From NCBI RefSeq assembly GCF_002237555.1, contig NZ_CP022540.1, positions 3,043,001 to 3,107,000 on the forward strand: a DNA stretch of 64,000 nt, read 5' to 3'. Position 1 is the first letter of the stretch. Every line of letters starts with the position of its first letter. Shown one piece after another: positions 47,017-56,899 of this stretch. The notes below the pieces were generated by a model. That model was not told the DNA's origin and made no database searches. It was given only the letters and a program-made list of their open reading frames with translations. Source of the DNA: Antarctobacter heliothermus. GTDB taxonomy: Bacteria; Pseudomonadota; Alphaproteobacteria; Rhodobacterales; Rhodobacteraceae. The position numbers were made by a program, and so were the translations under genes.

Positions 47017-48107
47017 CCGTCCTCCATATGCAGTACCAATCCCATTGCCAGAAGAACCGAGGCGACCGGCGGCACCCATGCCGCGACAAGCGGTGCCAAC
47101 TGACCGTTTTCCCCCATGATCTGGGCAAAGTTTCGCACATAGTAGAGGCCAAAGCCAAGCAGCACGGCGGACAATATCGCGATTCCGGTGCGGCCCAGCC
47201 GCGTGGGCCGCATGGTAAAGGCCGCGCCGATCAGGACCATTGCCATCAGGAACAGAGGGCGGGACAGTTCCATATGCAGCCAGACAACATAGCGACGGGC
47301 CGAAAAACCAGCGGTTTCAAGACCCTCGATGAAGGTGGGCAAATCCCAGATCGCCACGGCCGAGGGTTTGCCGAAACGGTCGCGGATGCTGTCCTGTGTC
47401 AGATTCGACGGCAGGCGCAGGAACTCATGTTCTTTTGCCCCCGACTCGGGGTTCAGGCCCGGGGTCAGCGGCCATGCCTTGGCGGCGCTCAACTCCCAGA
47501 AACCGTCGTCAAGTCGCGCACTGTCGGCAAGGATGCGGGTCGCGGGTCCGCCGTCCGGCGCATATGTGACGATAGAGACATCGAACAGCTCTGTTGCCTC
47601 GTCATTGGCGCGGGCGGCATGGATCACCGCCTGACCCAGATCGCCTCCCTGCCGTAGCCACAGCCCCTCGGGGCCAATGGACAGGGCAGAGGCGCTGCCG
47701 CTTTCATAGGATTCGCGCAATTCGTTGTAGCGTTTGGATGTGGTCGAGACGATGGGATTCATCAGCCCGACAACCAGTCCACCGATCACCAGCGCCACCA
47801 TGACCGGAGCCATCAGAGTGGCCACGCCCGAGCGCCCCGCCGCCCTTGCGGCCACCAACTCGGATGATCGTGCCAGCCCAAGAAACAGCCCGACGGTCGC
47901 GAGGATCATAACCAGCGGGATGATTTCGTAGATGGCACCGGGCAGTTTCATCAGCGTGACCCGCATCACCTGTCCAAACGTCACGTCATCGTCAAAGCGG
48001 CGCATTTCCTCGATCAGGTCCAAAAGGCCCTGAAACAGCGCGAATACGCCGAAGACGCTGAGGAAGATCCACAAAAAGCGGCGGGCAAAATAGAAATGCA
48101 GGGTCAC
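47013..48107 (-). CDS. lptG: LPS export ABC transporter permease LptG
   Basis: LptG is one of two permease subunits of LptB2FG, which extracts lipopolysaccharide from the inner membrane. The 364-residue product has the LptF/LptG layout: three N-terminal helices (LHFYFARRFLWIFLSVFGV), a large periplasmic jellyroll, and three C-terminal helices (LFLMAMVLIGAAFTMRPTR). The GTG start overlaps the lptF stop by four bases. A longer open frame upstream has no homologous extension. Confidence 0.93.
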   Translation of the reverse strand: MTLHFYFARRFLWIFLSVFGVFALFQGLLDLIEEMRRFDDDVTFGQVMRVTLMKLPGAIYEIIPLVMILATVGLFLGLARSSELVAARAAGRSGVATLMAPVMVALVIGGLVVGLMNPIVSTTSKRYNELRESYESGSASALSIGPEGLWLRQGGDLGQAVIHAARANDEATELFDVSIVTYAPDGGPATRILADSARLDDGFWELSAAKAWPLTPGLNPESGAKEHEFLRLPSNLTQDSIRDRFGKPSAVAIWDLPTFIEGLETAGFSARRYVVWLHMELSRPLFLMAMVLIGAAFTMRPTRLGRTGIAILSAVLLGFGLYYVRNFAQIMGENGQLAPLVAAWVPPVASVLLAMGLVLHMEDG

Positions 48108-49240
48108 GCTGTGGCCTCCTGCTGATGCGCGCGCGCGCGTCTGGGCCGGAATGGCCGGGCCGCGATCCACAGCAATGCCGTGGCCAACGTCAGACCGACT
48201 ATGCTGGGCAAATAGACCAGTGGCCATAGCCGGTAGTCGCCGCGCACCGGGTCGGTCACAGCACTTTCCAGCACTTTGACAAACACCAGCAGACCGATGG
48301 CAAAGACAATCTGGCGAGTCACACCGAACCGTGAAAACCCGCCAACCATCAACGCGGAATAGCCGATCATGGAAAAGGCCAGTGCCAGCAATGGCAGCTG
48401 GAATCGCAGATGCCCTTCCTCGATAGCCTCGCCCGGCGAATCCTTTGCCTCGTCCGCCGAGGCGGCAGGCTGGGTGATCAATTCCCATGTGGACATGTAG
48501 TTGAGGCGGCGTTTGGTCGGCGCGGTGGATGTGACAAGGCCCGATACATCATAGATCAGGTCGCTGAAATTCGTGGTCGACAGGCGGCGGGTCTCAAGAT
48601 CCAGCGTCTGGGCCATTCCCGTCAGCATCACCAGCTTTGGCCCGACGTCGTCGCGCAACAGATAGGCCTGTTCTGACGTATAGATCACGTCGCGCCCCGG
48701 CGTGCGCCGGTCCGACAGCACAACGTCGCGCAATTCGCCCTCAGCGGTAATGTCGCGAATGTAGAAGGTCACGCCGTCGATAGGATGCAGAAACGCGCCG
48801 TCGCGCAGCAGCCGGGCACTGACCGAGCCCGAAAGTGCCTTTTCGCGAATGCGCAATTGCTCCAGCGATTTGGGAACCAGTAGATGGGTCAGCATCGACA
48901 TCATCAGCGCCACGACACATCCGAACAGGAACACCGGCCGGGCCAGCCGCCAAGGCGAATAGCCGGTGGCCTGCACCACCGTAAGCTCACTGTCGCTGCT
49001 GAGCCGGTTGGTGACATAGACCGCAGAGGCAAAGGCGGACAGGGGGAGCACAAAGGTGATCACAGCCGGCAGTGAGAGGGCGGTGAATTCCATCACCACA
49101 CCCACCGAATGGCCGTCTGAAATCAGCTGATCGAACAGGGTAACAGCCTTGTTCACCCAATAGACCGATACAAGGACTAGGGCGAAAAAGCCGAACGCTA
49201 CTATCAGTTGCGACAGGACATATCTGTCGAATCTTTGCAA
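48104..49240 (-). CDS. lptF: LPS export ABC transporter permease LptF
   Basis: LptF pairs with LptG in the LPS exporter. The 378-residue product shows FDRYVLSQLIVAFGFFALVLVSVYWVNK, then LPLSAFASAVYVTNRLSSDSELTVVQATG, and a large periplasmic domain with final helices. I start it at a TTG (49238-49240) because homologues begin with the RFDRY segment. The frame is open further to 49312, but that extension looks non-coding. The gene is divergent from pepA. Confidence 0.9.
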   Translation of the reverse strand: MQRFDRYVLSQLIVAFGFFALVLVSVYWVNKAVTLFDQLISDGHSVGVVMEFTALSLPAVITFVLPLSAFASAVYVTNRLSSDSELTVVQATGYSPWRLARPVFLFGCVVALMMSMLTHLLVPKSLEQLRIREKALSGSVSARLLRDGAFLHPIDGVTFYIRDITAEGELRDVVLSDRRTPGRDVIYTSEQAYLLRDDVGPKLVMLTGMAQTLDLETRRLSTTNFSDLIYDVSGLVTSTAPTKRRLNYMSTWELITQPAASADEAKDSPGEAIEEGHLRFQLPLLALAFSMIGYSALMVGGFSRFGVTRQIVFAIGLLVFVKVLESAVTDPVRGDYRLWPLVYLPSIVGLTLATALLWIAARPFRPRRARAHQQEATA

Positions 49241-49375
49241 ACGCGTGGTCCCCCCAGACCAGTGCAGGTCTGCGCACCCTAATCCATCGTTTGGAATTGG
49301 GAAAGGTGGCACTGGTCAACCGCGCTGGGGGGCGTTACCTCTTTTGGCGAAACTCAGCTCAGGAGACGAGGACAC

Positions 49376-50836
49376 ATGACCGATCTGCGCGCGATCAGCT
49401 TTGCCGAGGTGGCTCTGGACGGAATTGACGAAACGGGCGGGCGTCTGGCCGTCGTGGTGTCACCCGAAGGCACGCTCAGCCCCGGTGCGCGGCGTCTGAA
49501 CCGGCTGACCAAAGGCGCGCTGGGACGCGCGGTTGAAAGCGAGGCGTTCGGCAAGCTGGACGCAGGGGACGCGATGACGCTGGCTTGGCCGTCTGGCCTG
49601 ATGGTCGAGGCGTTGGATATCGTCAAGCTGGCCCGCCGTCCCGCAACGGTCGAGGCCCGCAAGGCCGGTGGCACGCTGGCGCGGCTGGCAGGTAAGGCGG
49701 CACTGACCATGCTGGTCGAGGCGACGCGCCTGCCAGAGGAGATCGCCCTTGGCGTGGCCCTGCGCAGTTACGCCTTTACCGCGCGCAAATCCAAGCCGGA
49801 TGAGGCCCCTGCGGCCGCCGTGATGATGGTCAAGGCCCCGGATGAGGCAGAGGCCGCGTTTGCCTCCGCCCGCGCGGTGGCCGAAGGCGTCGCCTTTACC
49901 CGCGATCTGGTGTCTGAGCCAGCCAACGTGCTGTCGACGACAGAGTTTGCCGCCCGGCTGGAGGCGCTGCGCGACACCGGGCTGGAGGTTGAGGTTCTCG
50001 AAGAGGACAAGCTGGCCGAACTGGGTATGGGCGCGCTGCTGGGCGTGGGCATGGGATCGGCCATGCCCTCCAAGGTTGTCGTGATGCGCTGGAAGGGGGC
50101 CGAGGGCGCGCCGCTGGCGTTGATCGGCAAAGGTGTGGTGTTCGACACCGGCGGTATCAGCCTCAAACCCGCCGCTGGCATGGAAGACATGACCATGGAC
50201 ATGGGCGGTGCGGGTGTTGTCGCGGGCGTGATGAAAGCACTGGCTCTGCGCAAGGCGCAGGCGCATGTGGTCGGTCTGGTTGGTCTGGTTGAAAATATGC
50301 CGTCGCACATGGCGCAGCGTCCGGGCGACATCGTGACATCCATGAAGGGCGACACAATCGAGGTCATCAACACCGATGCCGAAGGGCGGTTGGTGCTGGC
50401 GGATGTGATGTGGCACGCACAGGAAAGCGAACAGCCCTCGGCCATGATCGATCTGGCTACGCTGACTGGAGCCTGCATTATTGCACTGGGGCATGACAAC
50501 GCGGCGGTTTTCTCAAACGACGACGCGCTGGCGGGGGATTTCCTCAAGGCTGCCGGGGCCGAAGGTGAAGGCGCATGGCGTTTGCCGCTGGGCAAGTCCT
50601 ATGACGACTTGATCAAGAGCCAGAAGGCCGACATGAAAAACGTCGGCGGCCGCCCGGCGGGGGCGATCACGGCGGCGCAGTTCCTGCAACGTTTCGTCAA
50701 GGACGGCATTCCGTGGATCCACCTGGACATCGCCGGCGTGGCCCAAGTGACCAAGGACACCGATCTGGCACCCAAGGGGGCGACTGGTTGGGGCGTGATG
50801 GCGCTGGACCGGCTGGTGCGCGACCGGTTCGAGTAA
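49376..50836 (+). CDS. pepA: leucyl aminopeptidase PepA
   Basis: This is a cytosolic M17 metallo-aminopeptidase. The 486-residue product has the metal-binding C-terminal domain with LIGKGVVFDTGGISLKPA, the family signature NTDAEGRLVLAD near residue 333, and PSHMAQRPGD. The ATG follows CAGGAGACGAGGACAC. In some bacteria PepA also binds DNA. holC follows, a common pairing in Alphaproteobacteria. Confidence 0.97.
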   Translation: MTDLRAISFAEVALDGIDETGGRLAVVVSPEGTLSPGARRLNRLTKGALGRAVESEAFGKLDAGDAMTLAWPSGLMVEALDIVKLARRPATVEARKAGGTLARLAGKAALTMLVEATRLPEEIALGVALRSYAFTARKSKPDEAPAAAVMMVKAPDEAEAAFASARAVAEGVAFTRDLVSEPANVLSTTEFAARLEALRDTGLEVEVLEEDKLAELGMGALLGVGMGSAMPSKVVVMRWKGAEGAPLALIGKGVVFDTGGISLKPAAGMEDMTMDMGGAGVVAGVMKALALRKAQAHVVGLVGLVENMPSHMAQRPGDIVTSMKGDTIEVINTDAEGRLVLADVMWHAQESEQPSAMIDLATLTGACIIALGHDNAAVFSNDDALAGDFLKAAGAEGEGAWRLPLGKSYDDLIKSQKADMKNVGGRPAGAITAAQFLQRFVKDGIPWIHLDIAGVAQVTKDTDLAPKGATGWGVMALDRLVRDRFE

Positions 50837-50860
50837 CGCAGAGCGAACAGGTCTGGACCG

Positions 50861-50893
50861 GGCACCGGGGGCAGGGCGCAGCCCCCCGGTGCC
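50861..50893. repeat. G-rich palindromic element (copy 4) between pepA and holC
   Basis: GGCACCGGGGG (50861-50871) pairs perfectly with CCCCCGGTGCC (50883-50893) over an 11-base loop. There is no T-run, and the sequence resembles the other G-rich intergenic palindromes. It may reduce read-through or stabilise the pepA mRNA. Confidence 0.5.
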
Positions 50894-50916
50894 ACCGGCC
50901 ATAAACGGAGGAGCCG

Positions 50917-51375
50917 ATGGGAGACGCCTATTTCTATCACCTGACCCGACGGCCGCTGGAGCTGATGCTGCCGGACCTGCTGGCCAAGTCGCTGGAGCGC
51001 GGGTGGCGGGTGGCGGTGCGGGGCACGGACCCGGACCGCATGGACTGGCTGGACCAGAAGCTCTGGCAAGGCCCCGAAGAGGGCTTTCTGCCGCACGGTC
51101 TGTCCGGCGGGCCGCACGACGCGGATCAGCCGGTGTTGCTGACCACCGACGTCCAGGCGGCCAATGATCCTGGCTGCCTGATGGCCATCGACGGGGCCGA
51201 AGTCTCGGCCGATGAGGTGGGCGCGCTGGATCGGGTTTGCGTGTTGTTTGACGGTGGCGACAGCGCGGCCGTGCAACGGGCGCGAGACCAGTGGCGCCTG
51301 CTGACGGGGGCAGGCTGCAAGGCGCAATACTGGTCCGAGGAATCAGGGCGCTGGGAAAAGAAGGCCGAAAGCTGA
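50917..51375 (+). CDS. holC: DNA polymerase III chi subunit HolC
   Basis: Chi links the clamp loader to SSB at the replication fork. The 152-residue product has the chi start AYFYHLTRRPLELMLPDLL, then LAKSLERGWRVAVR, and a C-terminal half with VCVLFDGGDSAAVQRAR. The ATG follows GGAGGAGCCG. It lies 80 bases after pepA. Confidence 0.94.
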   Translation: MGDAYFYHLTRRPLELMLPDLLAKSLERGWRVAVRGTDPDRMDWLDQKLWQGPEEGFLPHGLSGGPHDADQPVLLTTDVQAANDPGCLMAIDGAEVSADEVGALDRVCVLFDGGDSAAVQRARDQWRLLTGAGCKAQYWSEESGRWEKKAES

Positions 51376-51412
51376 GGGGGAGCCGAACTATCGACAAAAC
51401 TCCCCGTTTGGA

Positions 51413-51997
51413 TCAGCGTTGCAACACCATCTTGCCGCCGGAAATCTGTAGGCTGGAATAGCGATCGAGATAGGTCATGCCCAGCAAAGAGTTCTGCATG
51501 TCGCCTGCGTTCAGATAAGCCGCAACCCGCTGATCCGCAAAGGGCCCCAATTCGACGGTGTCAAGCGTGACCGGCGCGGTCTGAACCTTGCCGTTGGCTG
51601 TCATCGCCGCGGAAAGAAAGTGCAGGCTGTCGACGTCGATCCCTGCGCGTTCTGCTGCGCTGCGTGTCAGCACGACTGATGTTGCGCCAGTGTCCACGAC
51701 AAACCGGGTGGGGGTGCCGTTGATCTGCAAGGTGACATAGTAATGCCCATCGGGCGCGCGCGGCAGTTCGATGCCGCCCTCTTCACCACCAACGACCATC
51801 TGTTGCGGCATAACGGTGCCACGAATGTCGCTCCACAGTCCGAAGACCGCGATCACTCCGACAAAGATCAGCGCCCAGGCTGCCATCTGTTGCATGGTCT
51901 TGCCAAGGCTGGCCCGGCCCTGAACAAAAAACCAACTGACCAGCACGCCGCCCAGCAGCACAAGATAGATGAGATTTCCGATCTGGTCTCCGGACAT
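51413..51997 (-). CDS. retropepsin-like aspartic protease (clan AA, TIGR02281 type), membrane-anchored
   Basis: The 194-residue product has two N-terminal hydrophobic segments (GNLIYLVLLGGVLVSWFF and WALIFVGVIAVFGLW) and then a periplasmic single-domain aspartic protease with the active-site loop FVVDTGATSVVLT near residue 108. The ATG at 51997 lies downstream of AAAGGGG, so I prefer it to the TTG at 52027. The substrate is unknown. Confidence 0.92.
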   Translation of the reverse strand: MSGDQIGNLIYLVLLGGVLVSWFFVQGRASLGKTMQQMAAWALIFVGVIAVFGLWSDIRGTVMPQQMVVGGEEGGIELPRAPDGHYYVTLQINGTPTRFVVDTGATSVVLTRSAAERAGIDVDSLHFLSAAMTANGKVQTAPVTLDTVELGPFADQRVAAYLNAGDMQNSLLGMTYLDRYSSLQISGGKMVLQR

Positions 51998-52057
51998 GGC
52001 ATGGTTCCCCTTTGGCCCACTATTCAAGATAGGGGTTTCAACGCCGGGGAAACAGGG

Positions 52058-52678
52058 TCAGGCGGGGGCAAGTCCGAAATTGCGCAGCCCATCGAGGACG
52101 AATTGCACCGACAACGCCGCCAGCAGCATCCCTAGAACCCGCGTCACGACATTGATGCCGACGCGGCCCAGTAGATGTTCGATTGGCCCTGCGATCAGGA
52201 ACAAGGCCAGCGCCACCAGCAGAACAGCCACCATTACGGCGAGGATCGACAGAACTTCGACTGTGTCGCCGGTCTGACCCACAAGCAGGATAATTGAGGC
52301 GATGGCCCCCGGTCCAGCGATGAGCGGGATGGCCAGCGGAAAGACAGACGGGTCGGGGAACTCTTCTTCGTCGGCCTTGTCCTCGCGCCGTTTGGTGCGG
52401 CGTTCGAACAGCATATCCAGCGCGGTGATGAACAGCAGGATACCGCCCGCGATGCGAAAGGCGGACATCGAAATGCCGATAAAGCCCAGCACCGCCTCGC
52501 CGAAAAAGGCGAACAGCGTGAGGATGCCAAAGGCGACGCCACAGGCGCGGTAGCCCACCATGCGACGGTGGCGCGCATCGGTGTCCTGAGTGAGCGCGAT
52601 AAAGATCGGCGTCAGCCCGATGGGATCAATCACCACAAAGAGGGTGACAAAGGCACTGATGAGGAAAGCGGCGTCCAT
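52058..52678 (-). CDS. MarC family membrane protein
   Basis: The 206-residue protein has six hydrophobic segments and the MarC family opening SAFVTLFVVIDPIGLTPIFIALT. The central FPLAIPLIAGPGAIASIILL is conserved. MarC proteins are widespread inner-membrane proteins of unclear function; an early link to multiple antibiotic resistance was not confirmed. I use the ATG at 52678. Confidence 0.92.
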   Translation of the reverse strand: MDAAFLISAFVTLFVVIDPIGLTPIFIALTQDTDARHRRMVGYRACGVAFGILTLFAFFGEAVLGFIGISMSAFRIAGGILLFITALDMLFERRTKRREDKADEEEFPDPSVFPLAIPLIAGPGAIASIILLVGQTGDTVEVLSILAVMVAVLLVALALFLIAGPIEHLLGRVGINVVTRVLGMLLAALSVQFVLDGLRNFGLAPA

Positions 52679-52851
52679 AAAACAAGGGGTACTGGCGATC
52701 TTCAATACTGTCCAGATCGCCCACTACGCCCCGCGTTTGCCAAGTGCAGGAGCGACTTTCGCGCCACTGTCAGGTCACCCGTCCCTTGGTGACCTGCGAT
52801 TTGTCCGCCGGTGCCGCCGTCGCTGAAGGGCGAACGAGCAGCGCCCGGAGA

Positions 52852-54711
52852 TCAGGCGTTCTCAGCCGCGTCCAGTTTTTCAGCTGCCGTTTCCCACATC
52901 ACCTCGGCGCGGTGCAGCGCGTCCATGACCTCTGCGTATTTCTTGTTCCAGACTTCAAGTTCGCCGACCTTGTCGTTTTCATACAGCGCCGGGTCGGCCA
53001 GCTTTTTAGCCAGCTTCTCACGCATCTGTTCGATCTTGGCGATACGGTCCTCACATTTGCGGACGTCAGAGCGTAGCTCTTGCATCCGGTCGCGCGACGG
53101 TCGCTTGGGCTTGTCGGGCGCGGATTTGGAGGATTTCGCCGGTTTGGCCGGGGCATCCCGCGTCAGCAACATGGTGCGGTAGGCGTCAAGGTCGTCCTCA
53201 TAAGGTTTGACCGTGCCGCCCCCCACCAGCCAAAGACGATCCGCCACCATCGACAGCAGGTGCATGTCGTGGCTGACAAGGATCACCGCCCCGGAATAGG
53301 CGGTGAGCGCCTCAACCAGCGCCTCACGCGATTCGATATCAAGGTGGTTGGTCGGCTCATCCAAGATCAGCAGGTGCGGCGCGTCTAGCGTCGCCAGCAA
53401 CAGCGACAGGCGCGCCTTTTGACCACCGGACAGACGACCAACCTCTGTTTCCGCCTGCGCTGCCATCAGGCCAAAGCCCGCCAGCAGAGCGCGCAGTTTG
53501 GGCGGCAGTGTGCCGGGGCGTTCGCGTTGGAGATGCTGCAACGGCGTTTCATCCAGATGCAGTTCGTCGACCTGATGCTGGGCGAAGTAACCGATGCGCA
53601 GCTTGGACGAGCGGCTCATGCGACCGTCCATCAGTGGCAGGCGGTCGGACAGCAATTTTGACAGGGTGGACTTGCCCTGACCGTTCTTGCCCAACAGCGC
53701 GATGCGGTCGTCTTGATCAATGCGCAGGTTCAGTTTGCGCAGCACCACGGTGTCGCCATAACCGGTTGAACCGCCTTCAATGTTGATGATCGGCGGCGAC
53801 AGTTCATCGGGCTGCGGGAAAGAGAACACGCGCTTGGCGGCCTCTTCGGGCGGGGTGACCATGTCCATCCGCTCAATCATCTTGAGGCGGGCTTGGGCCT
53901 GTTTGGCCTTGGAGGCCTTGGCGCGGAAACGGTCGACAAACCCTTGCAGATGGGCGCGGCGGTCCTGTTGTTTCTTGGCGGTGGCGCTGAGTTGTGCGCG
54001 CTTTTCGGCGCGTAGCTTGACGAAACCGTCATAGGGCGTGCCGTAATAGGTCAGCTTGCGGTCCTCGACATGCAGGATCGTGTTCACAGCCCGGTTCAAT
54101 AGTCCGCGGTCGTGGCTGATGACGATCACCGTGTGCGGGTATTTCATCAGGTAGCTTTCCAGCCACAGTGCGCCTTCGAGATCCAGATAGTTGGTCGGTT
54201 CGTCCAGCAGCAGCAAGTCGGGCTGGGCAAAGAGCACGCCTGCCAGTGCAACTCGCATCCGCCAGCCACCCGAAAAGGCAGAGCAGGGCTGTTTCTGCTG
54301 GTCGTCGTCAAAGCCGAGACCCTTGAGGATCGTGGCGGCGCGGGCCTCGGCGCTCCATGCGTCGATGTCGGCGAGACGGGTCTGAACCTCGGCGATGCGG
54401 ACACCGGTGGCGGTCTCTGCCTCTGCCATCAGGGCGGCGCGTTCTGTGTCGGCCTCCAGCACGGTGTCGATCAGCGAGGTCTCTGACGCGGACACTTCCT
54501 GACTGACGCCGCCGATGCGGGCGCGTTGTGGCAACGAGATGTCGCCCCCGTCCAGCGTCAGCTCACCCTTGATCAGTCGGAAGAGCGTGGTCTTGCCCGC
54601 GCCATTGGGCCCGACGAGGCCAACCTTGTGACCGTCCGGGATTGTGGCGCTGGCTCCGTCGAACAGCGGGCGGCCGTCCACGGAAAAGGAAATGTTTTCG
54701 ATCTTCAACAT
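52852..54711 (-). CDS. ABC-F family ATPase (Uup/YheS-like)
   Basis: The 619-residue product has two ABC ATPase domains and no membrane segment. Walker A motifs GPNGAGKTT and GKNGQGKST and signatures FSGGWRMRVALAGVL and LSGGQKARLSLLLA are seen. The linker is rich in basic helices, and a C-terminal coiled coil contains RDRMQELRSDVRKCEDRI. ABC-F proteins act at the ribosome; Uup-type members influence translation or DNA. The start is at 54711. Confidence 0.95.
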   Translation of the reverse strand: MLKIENISFSVDGRPLFDGASATIPDGHKVGLVGPNGAGKTTLFRLIKGELTLDGGDISLPQRARIGGVSQEVSASETSLIDTVLEADTERAALMAEAETATGVRIAEVQTRLADIDAWSAEARAATILKGLGFDDDQQKQPCSAFSGGWRMRVALAGVLFAQPDLLLLDEPTNYLDLEGALWLESYLMKYPHTVIVISHDRGLLNRAVNTILHVEDRKLTYYGTPYDGFVKLRAEKRAQLSATAKKQQDRRAHLQGFVDRFRAKASKAKQAQARLKMIERMDMVTPPEEAAKRVFSFPQPDELSPPIINIEGGSTGYGDTVVLRKLNLRIDQDDRIALLGKNGQGKSTLSKLLSDRLPLMDGRMSRSSKLRIGYFAQHQVDELHLDETPLQHLQRERPGTLPPKLRALLAGFGLMAAQAETEVGRLSGGQKARLSLLLATLDAPHLLILDEPTNHLDIESREALVEALTAYSGAVILVSHDMHLLSMVADRLWLVGGGTVKPYEDDLDAYRTMLLTRDAPAKPAKSSKSAPDKPKRPSRDRMQELRSDVRKCEDRIAKIEQMREKLAKKLADPALYENDKVGELEVWNKKYAEVMDALHRAEVMWETAAEKLDAAENA

Positions 54712-54915
54712 GGGACGGCGCGTGCCAGAGGCGCGCGGGGGTGTCAATGCACGGCGTTGCTTCGGTGGTCAGAGATAAATTTTCCATGAAATTTCCACTG
54801 CGGTCAAAACCGCGTTTCATTGGCGGGCTTTCCAATCGACGCGGCCCATGCTACCGCCCCGCGCATCATTCATGACCCGGACACAACGTCCGGGGATAAC
54901 CCGATGGAGCATCCC

Positions 54916-55338
54916 ATGGCCCTTGAGCGCACTTTCTCAATCATCAAGCCCGACGCCACCCGCCGCAACCTGACCGGCAAGATCAACGCCAAGTTCGAAG
55001 AAGCGGGCCTGCGCATCGTCGCGCAAAAGCGTATTCACCTGACAAAGGCGCAGGCTGGCCAGTTCTACGCCGTCCACTCGGAGCGTCCGTTCTATGACGA
55101 ACTGTGCGAATTCATGGCGTCGGAGCCGGTTGTCGTGCAGGTTCTGGAAGGCGAAGGCGCCATCCTGAAGAACCGCGAAGTCATGGGCGCAACCAACCCC
55201 GCCGACGCCGCACCGGGCACCATCCGCGCAGAGTTTGCCGAATCGGTTGGCGAAAACTCGGTCCACGGGTCGGACGCGCCGGACACCGCCAAAGAAGAGA
55301 TCGCATTCTTCTTCTCGGGTCTTGAACTGGTCGGCTGA
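54916..55338 (+). CDS. ndk: nucleoside diphosphate kinase
   Basis: Ndk transfers the gamma-phosphate between nucleotides through a phosphohistidine. The 140-residue product has the start [20 protein letters not shown] and the active site NSVHGSD near residue 114. It is family length. The ATG at 54916 is preferred over a longer frame. A terminator follows. Confidence 0.98.
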   Translation: MALERTFSIIKPDATRRNLTGKINAKFEEAGLRIVAQKRIHLTKAQAGQFYAVHSERPFYDELCEFMASEPVVVQVLEGEGAILKNREVMGATNPADAAPGTIRAEFAESVGENSVHGSDAPDTAKEEIAFFFSGLELVG

Positions 55339-55363
55339 GCCGGTCCTGTTCTCTATCTTGCTG

Positions 55364-55393
55364 AAAGGCCGTCCTTTTGGGGCGGCCTTTTTT
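55364..55393 (+). terminator. Rho-independent terminator of ndk
   Basis: AAAGGCCGTCC pairs with GGGGCGGCCTTT across a TTTT loop, ending in six Ts, 26 bases past the stop. Confidence 0.85.
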
Positions 55394-55423
55394 GTTGCGG
55401 TTTAGAGGGCAGGGCGCGGTCTG

Positions 55424-56146
55424 TTATTGCTGCAGCGGCCTTGGCTGTGATCGTCTTGTGTGGTGCACTTCAGCAAGGATTGGCAGATGATCCGACGGGT
55501 GGCGCCCGTTTTCCTTGCGCGGCGGCGCAAGTACCCGGATGTCTAGCGCCGCACAATGGGCCACGCGGTCCAGCGCCCCCAGTGGCAAGGTCGACGGATA
55601 CGTCCGCCCCGGCGTCACGATATTGTAGCGCTGTGCTAGTCGGCCAAGACCCACCTTGCGCGACCATTCGTTGAAATCGCCCAGAATGACTGTGGGCAGG
55701 GGCGGCAGGGCGTCCAGTGCGTTGCGGATAAAGTCCAGTTGCTGGCGGCGCGAATGACGCAAAAGGCCCAGATGCACGCCGACCACCCGAACCCCGGGAA
55801 GATCGACGGAGACCGCTCCGCGTGGTTCCAGTCCGGGCAAAGGATAGTGGTGGATCTGATCTACGGTCAGCTCAGGCCGGGCCAGAACCGCGATGCCATG
55901 CCAGCCAAGGCTGACGGCGTTGCGTGCGACGGGCAGGGGGCGCAGGCCGGTTTCGGGCTCGATCCTGTCGCGCGGCAGGGCAGAATGGCGCGACCCAAGA
56001 CGAAAATCAGCCTCTTGCAGAACCACCACATCCGCATCCAGCGCGGAAATCGCCGACAGCACCCGCAACGGATCGCGGCGCAGGTCAGAGCCAAGGCCCG
56101 CGCGAATGTTGTAGCTGGCAAGGCGAAGGGGTGAAGAATCCGACAT
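55424..56146 (-). CDS. endonuclease/exonuclease/phosphatase family protein
   Basis: The 240-residue product has the DNase I-like fold: LRLASYNIRAGLGSD, then ADVVVLQEADF, VGVHLGLLRHSRRQQLDFI, ILGDFNEW and SDHLPILAEVH. The catalytic His, Asp and Asn residues of the family are visible. It lacks a signal peptide. The substrate could be a phosphodiester or a phosphatase target. It is divergent from the next gene, which starts 40 bases away. Confidence 0.9.
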   Translation of the reverse strand: MSDSSPLRLASYNIRAGLGSDLRRDPLRVLSAISALDADVVVLQEADFRLGSRHSALPRDRIEPETGLRPLPVARNAVSLGWHGIAVLARPELTVDQIHHYPLPGLEPRGAVSVDLPGVRVVGVHLGLLRHSRRQQLDFIRNALDALPPLPTVILGDFNEWSRKVGLGRLAQRYNIVTPGRTYPSTLPLGALDRVAHCAALDIRVLAPPRKENGRHPSDHLPILAEVHHTRRSQPRPLQQ

Positions 56147-56186
56147 GGTCTATATATTGGGAGGCAGACCTGAAAAAGAAGCCCAG

Positions 56187-56831
56187 ATGTTCCACATCAA
56201 GAGTTCTCTCGTTGTCCTGTTCATTCAGGCGGTCCTGGTGGTCGAAGCCGTGATAGGGGCGATGACCCAGACGTGGTCTGCGGTCTTTGTCGCCGTGTCG
56301 ACATTGGTCCTGACGTTTCTGCCGCAGCGATTTGCTGGGTATCTGGGTATCGAGCTTCCAAAACCGTTCTTGACGGGCATTGTGCTGTTTATCTTCGCGA
56401 CCTTGTTTCTGGGCGAAGTCGCGGACTTTTACGAACGCTTTTGGTGGTGGGATGTGGTTTTGCATTTCACGTCGGCGCTCAGCTTTGGTCTAATGGGATT
56501 TCTGTTGATTTTCATGCTGTTCGAAGGGGACAGATATGCCGCTCCGCCTTGGGCATTGGCCGCGTTGGCCTTTTGCGTCGGAGTGTCGATCGGTGCCATG
56601 TGGGAAATCTTTGAGTTCAGCATGGATCAGCTTTTCGGCATGAATATGCAGAAATCCGGGCTGGTGGACACAATGACGGACCTGATCATCGACACCGCAG
56701 GCGCGGCAATTGGGGCCTTTGCGGGGTTCTTGTTCCTCAAAGGGCGTCAGCTTGGCGGTCTGGGCAAGGTGCTGGATCAGTTTGTTCAAGCGAACGAGCG
56801 ATTCTACGGCAAGCTGCGCAAGAAAAGGTAG
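56187..56831 (+). CDS. DUF2238-like integral membrane protein
   Basis: The 214-residue protein has about six helices, among them SLVVLFIQAVLVVEAVIGAM, FLTGIVLFIFATLFLGEVADFYERF, FWWWDVVLHFTSALSFGLMGF and AFCVGVSIGAMWEIFEFSMDQ. The WDxxLHFxS and WEIFEF pattern is that of DUF2238/YjdF-type proteins of unknown function. I use ATG 56187. An ATG 42 bases earlier could be the start; neither has a strong ribosome-binding site. Confidence 0.82.
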   Translation: MFHIKSSLVVLFIQAVLVVEAVIGAMTQTWSAVFVAVSTLVLTFLPQRFAGYLGIELPKPFLTGIVLFIFATLFLGEVADFYERFWWWDVVLHFTSALSFGLMGFLLIFMLFEGDRYAAPPWALAALAFCVGVSIGAMWEIFEFSMDQLFGMNMQKSGLVDTMTDLIIDTAGAAIGAFAGFLFLKGRQLGGLGKVLDQFVQANERFYGKLRKKR

Positions 56832-56899
56832 GGCGCGGTGCCCGGAGTTTGCATTGGCGCGACACTGTCGGGTGTAGGCAAGTGAGTAATCTGGGCGGA

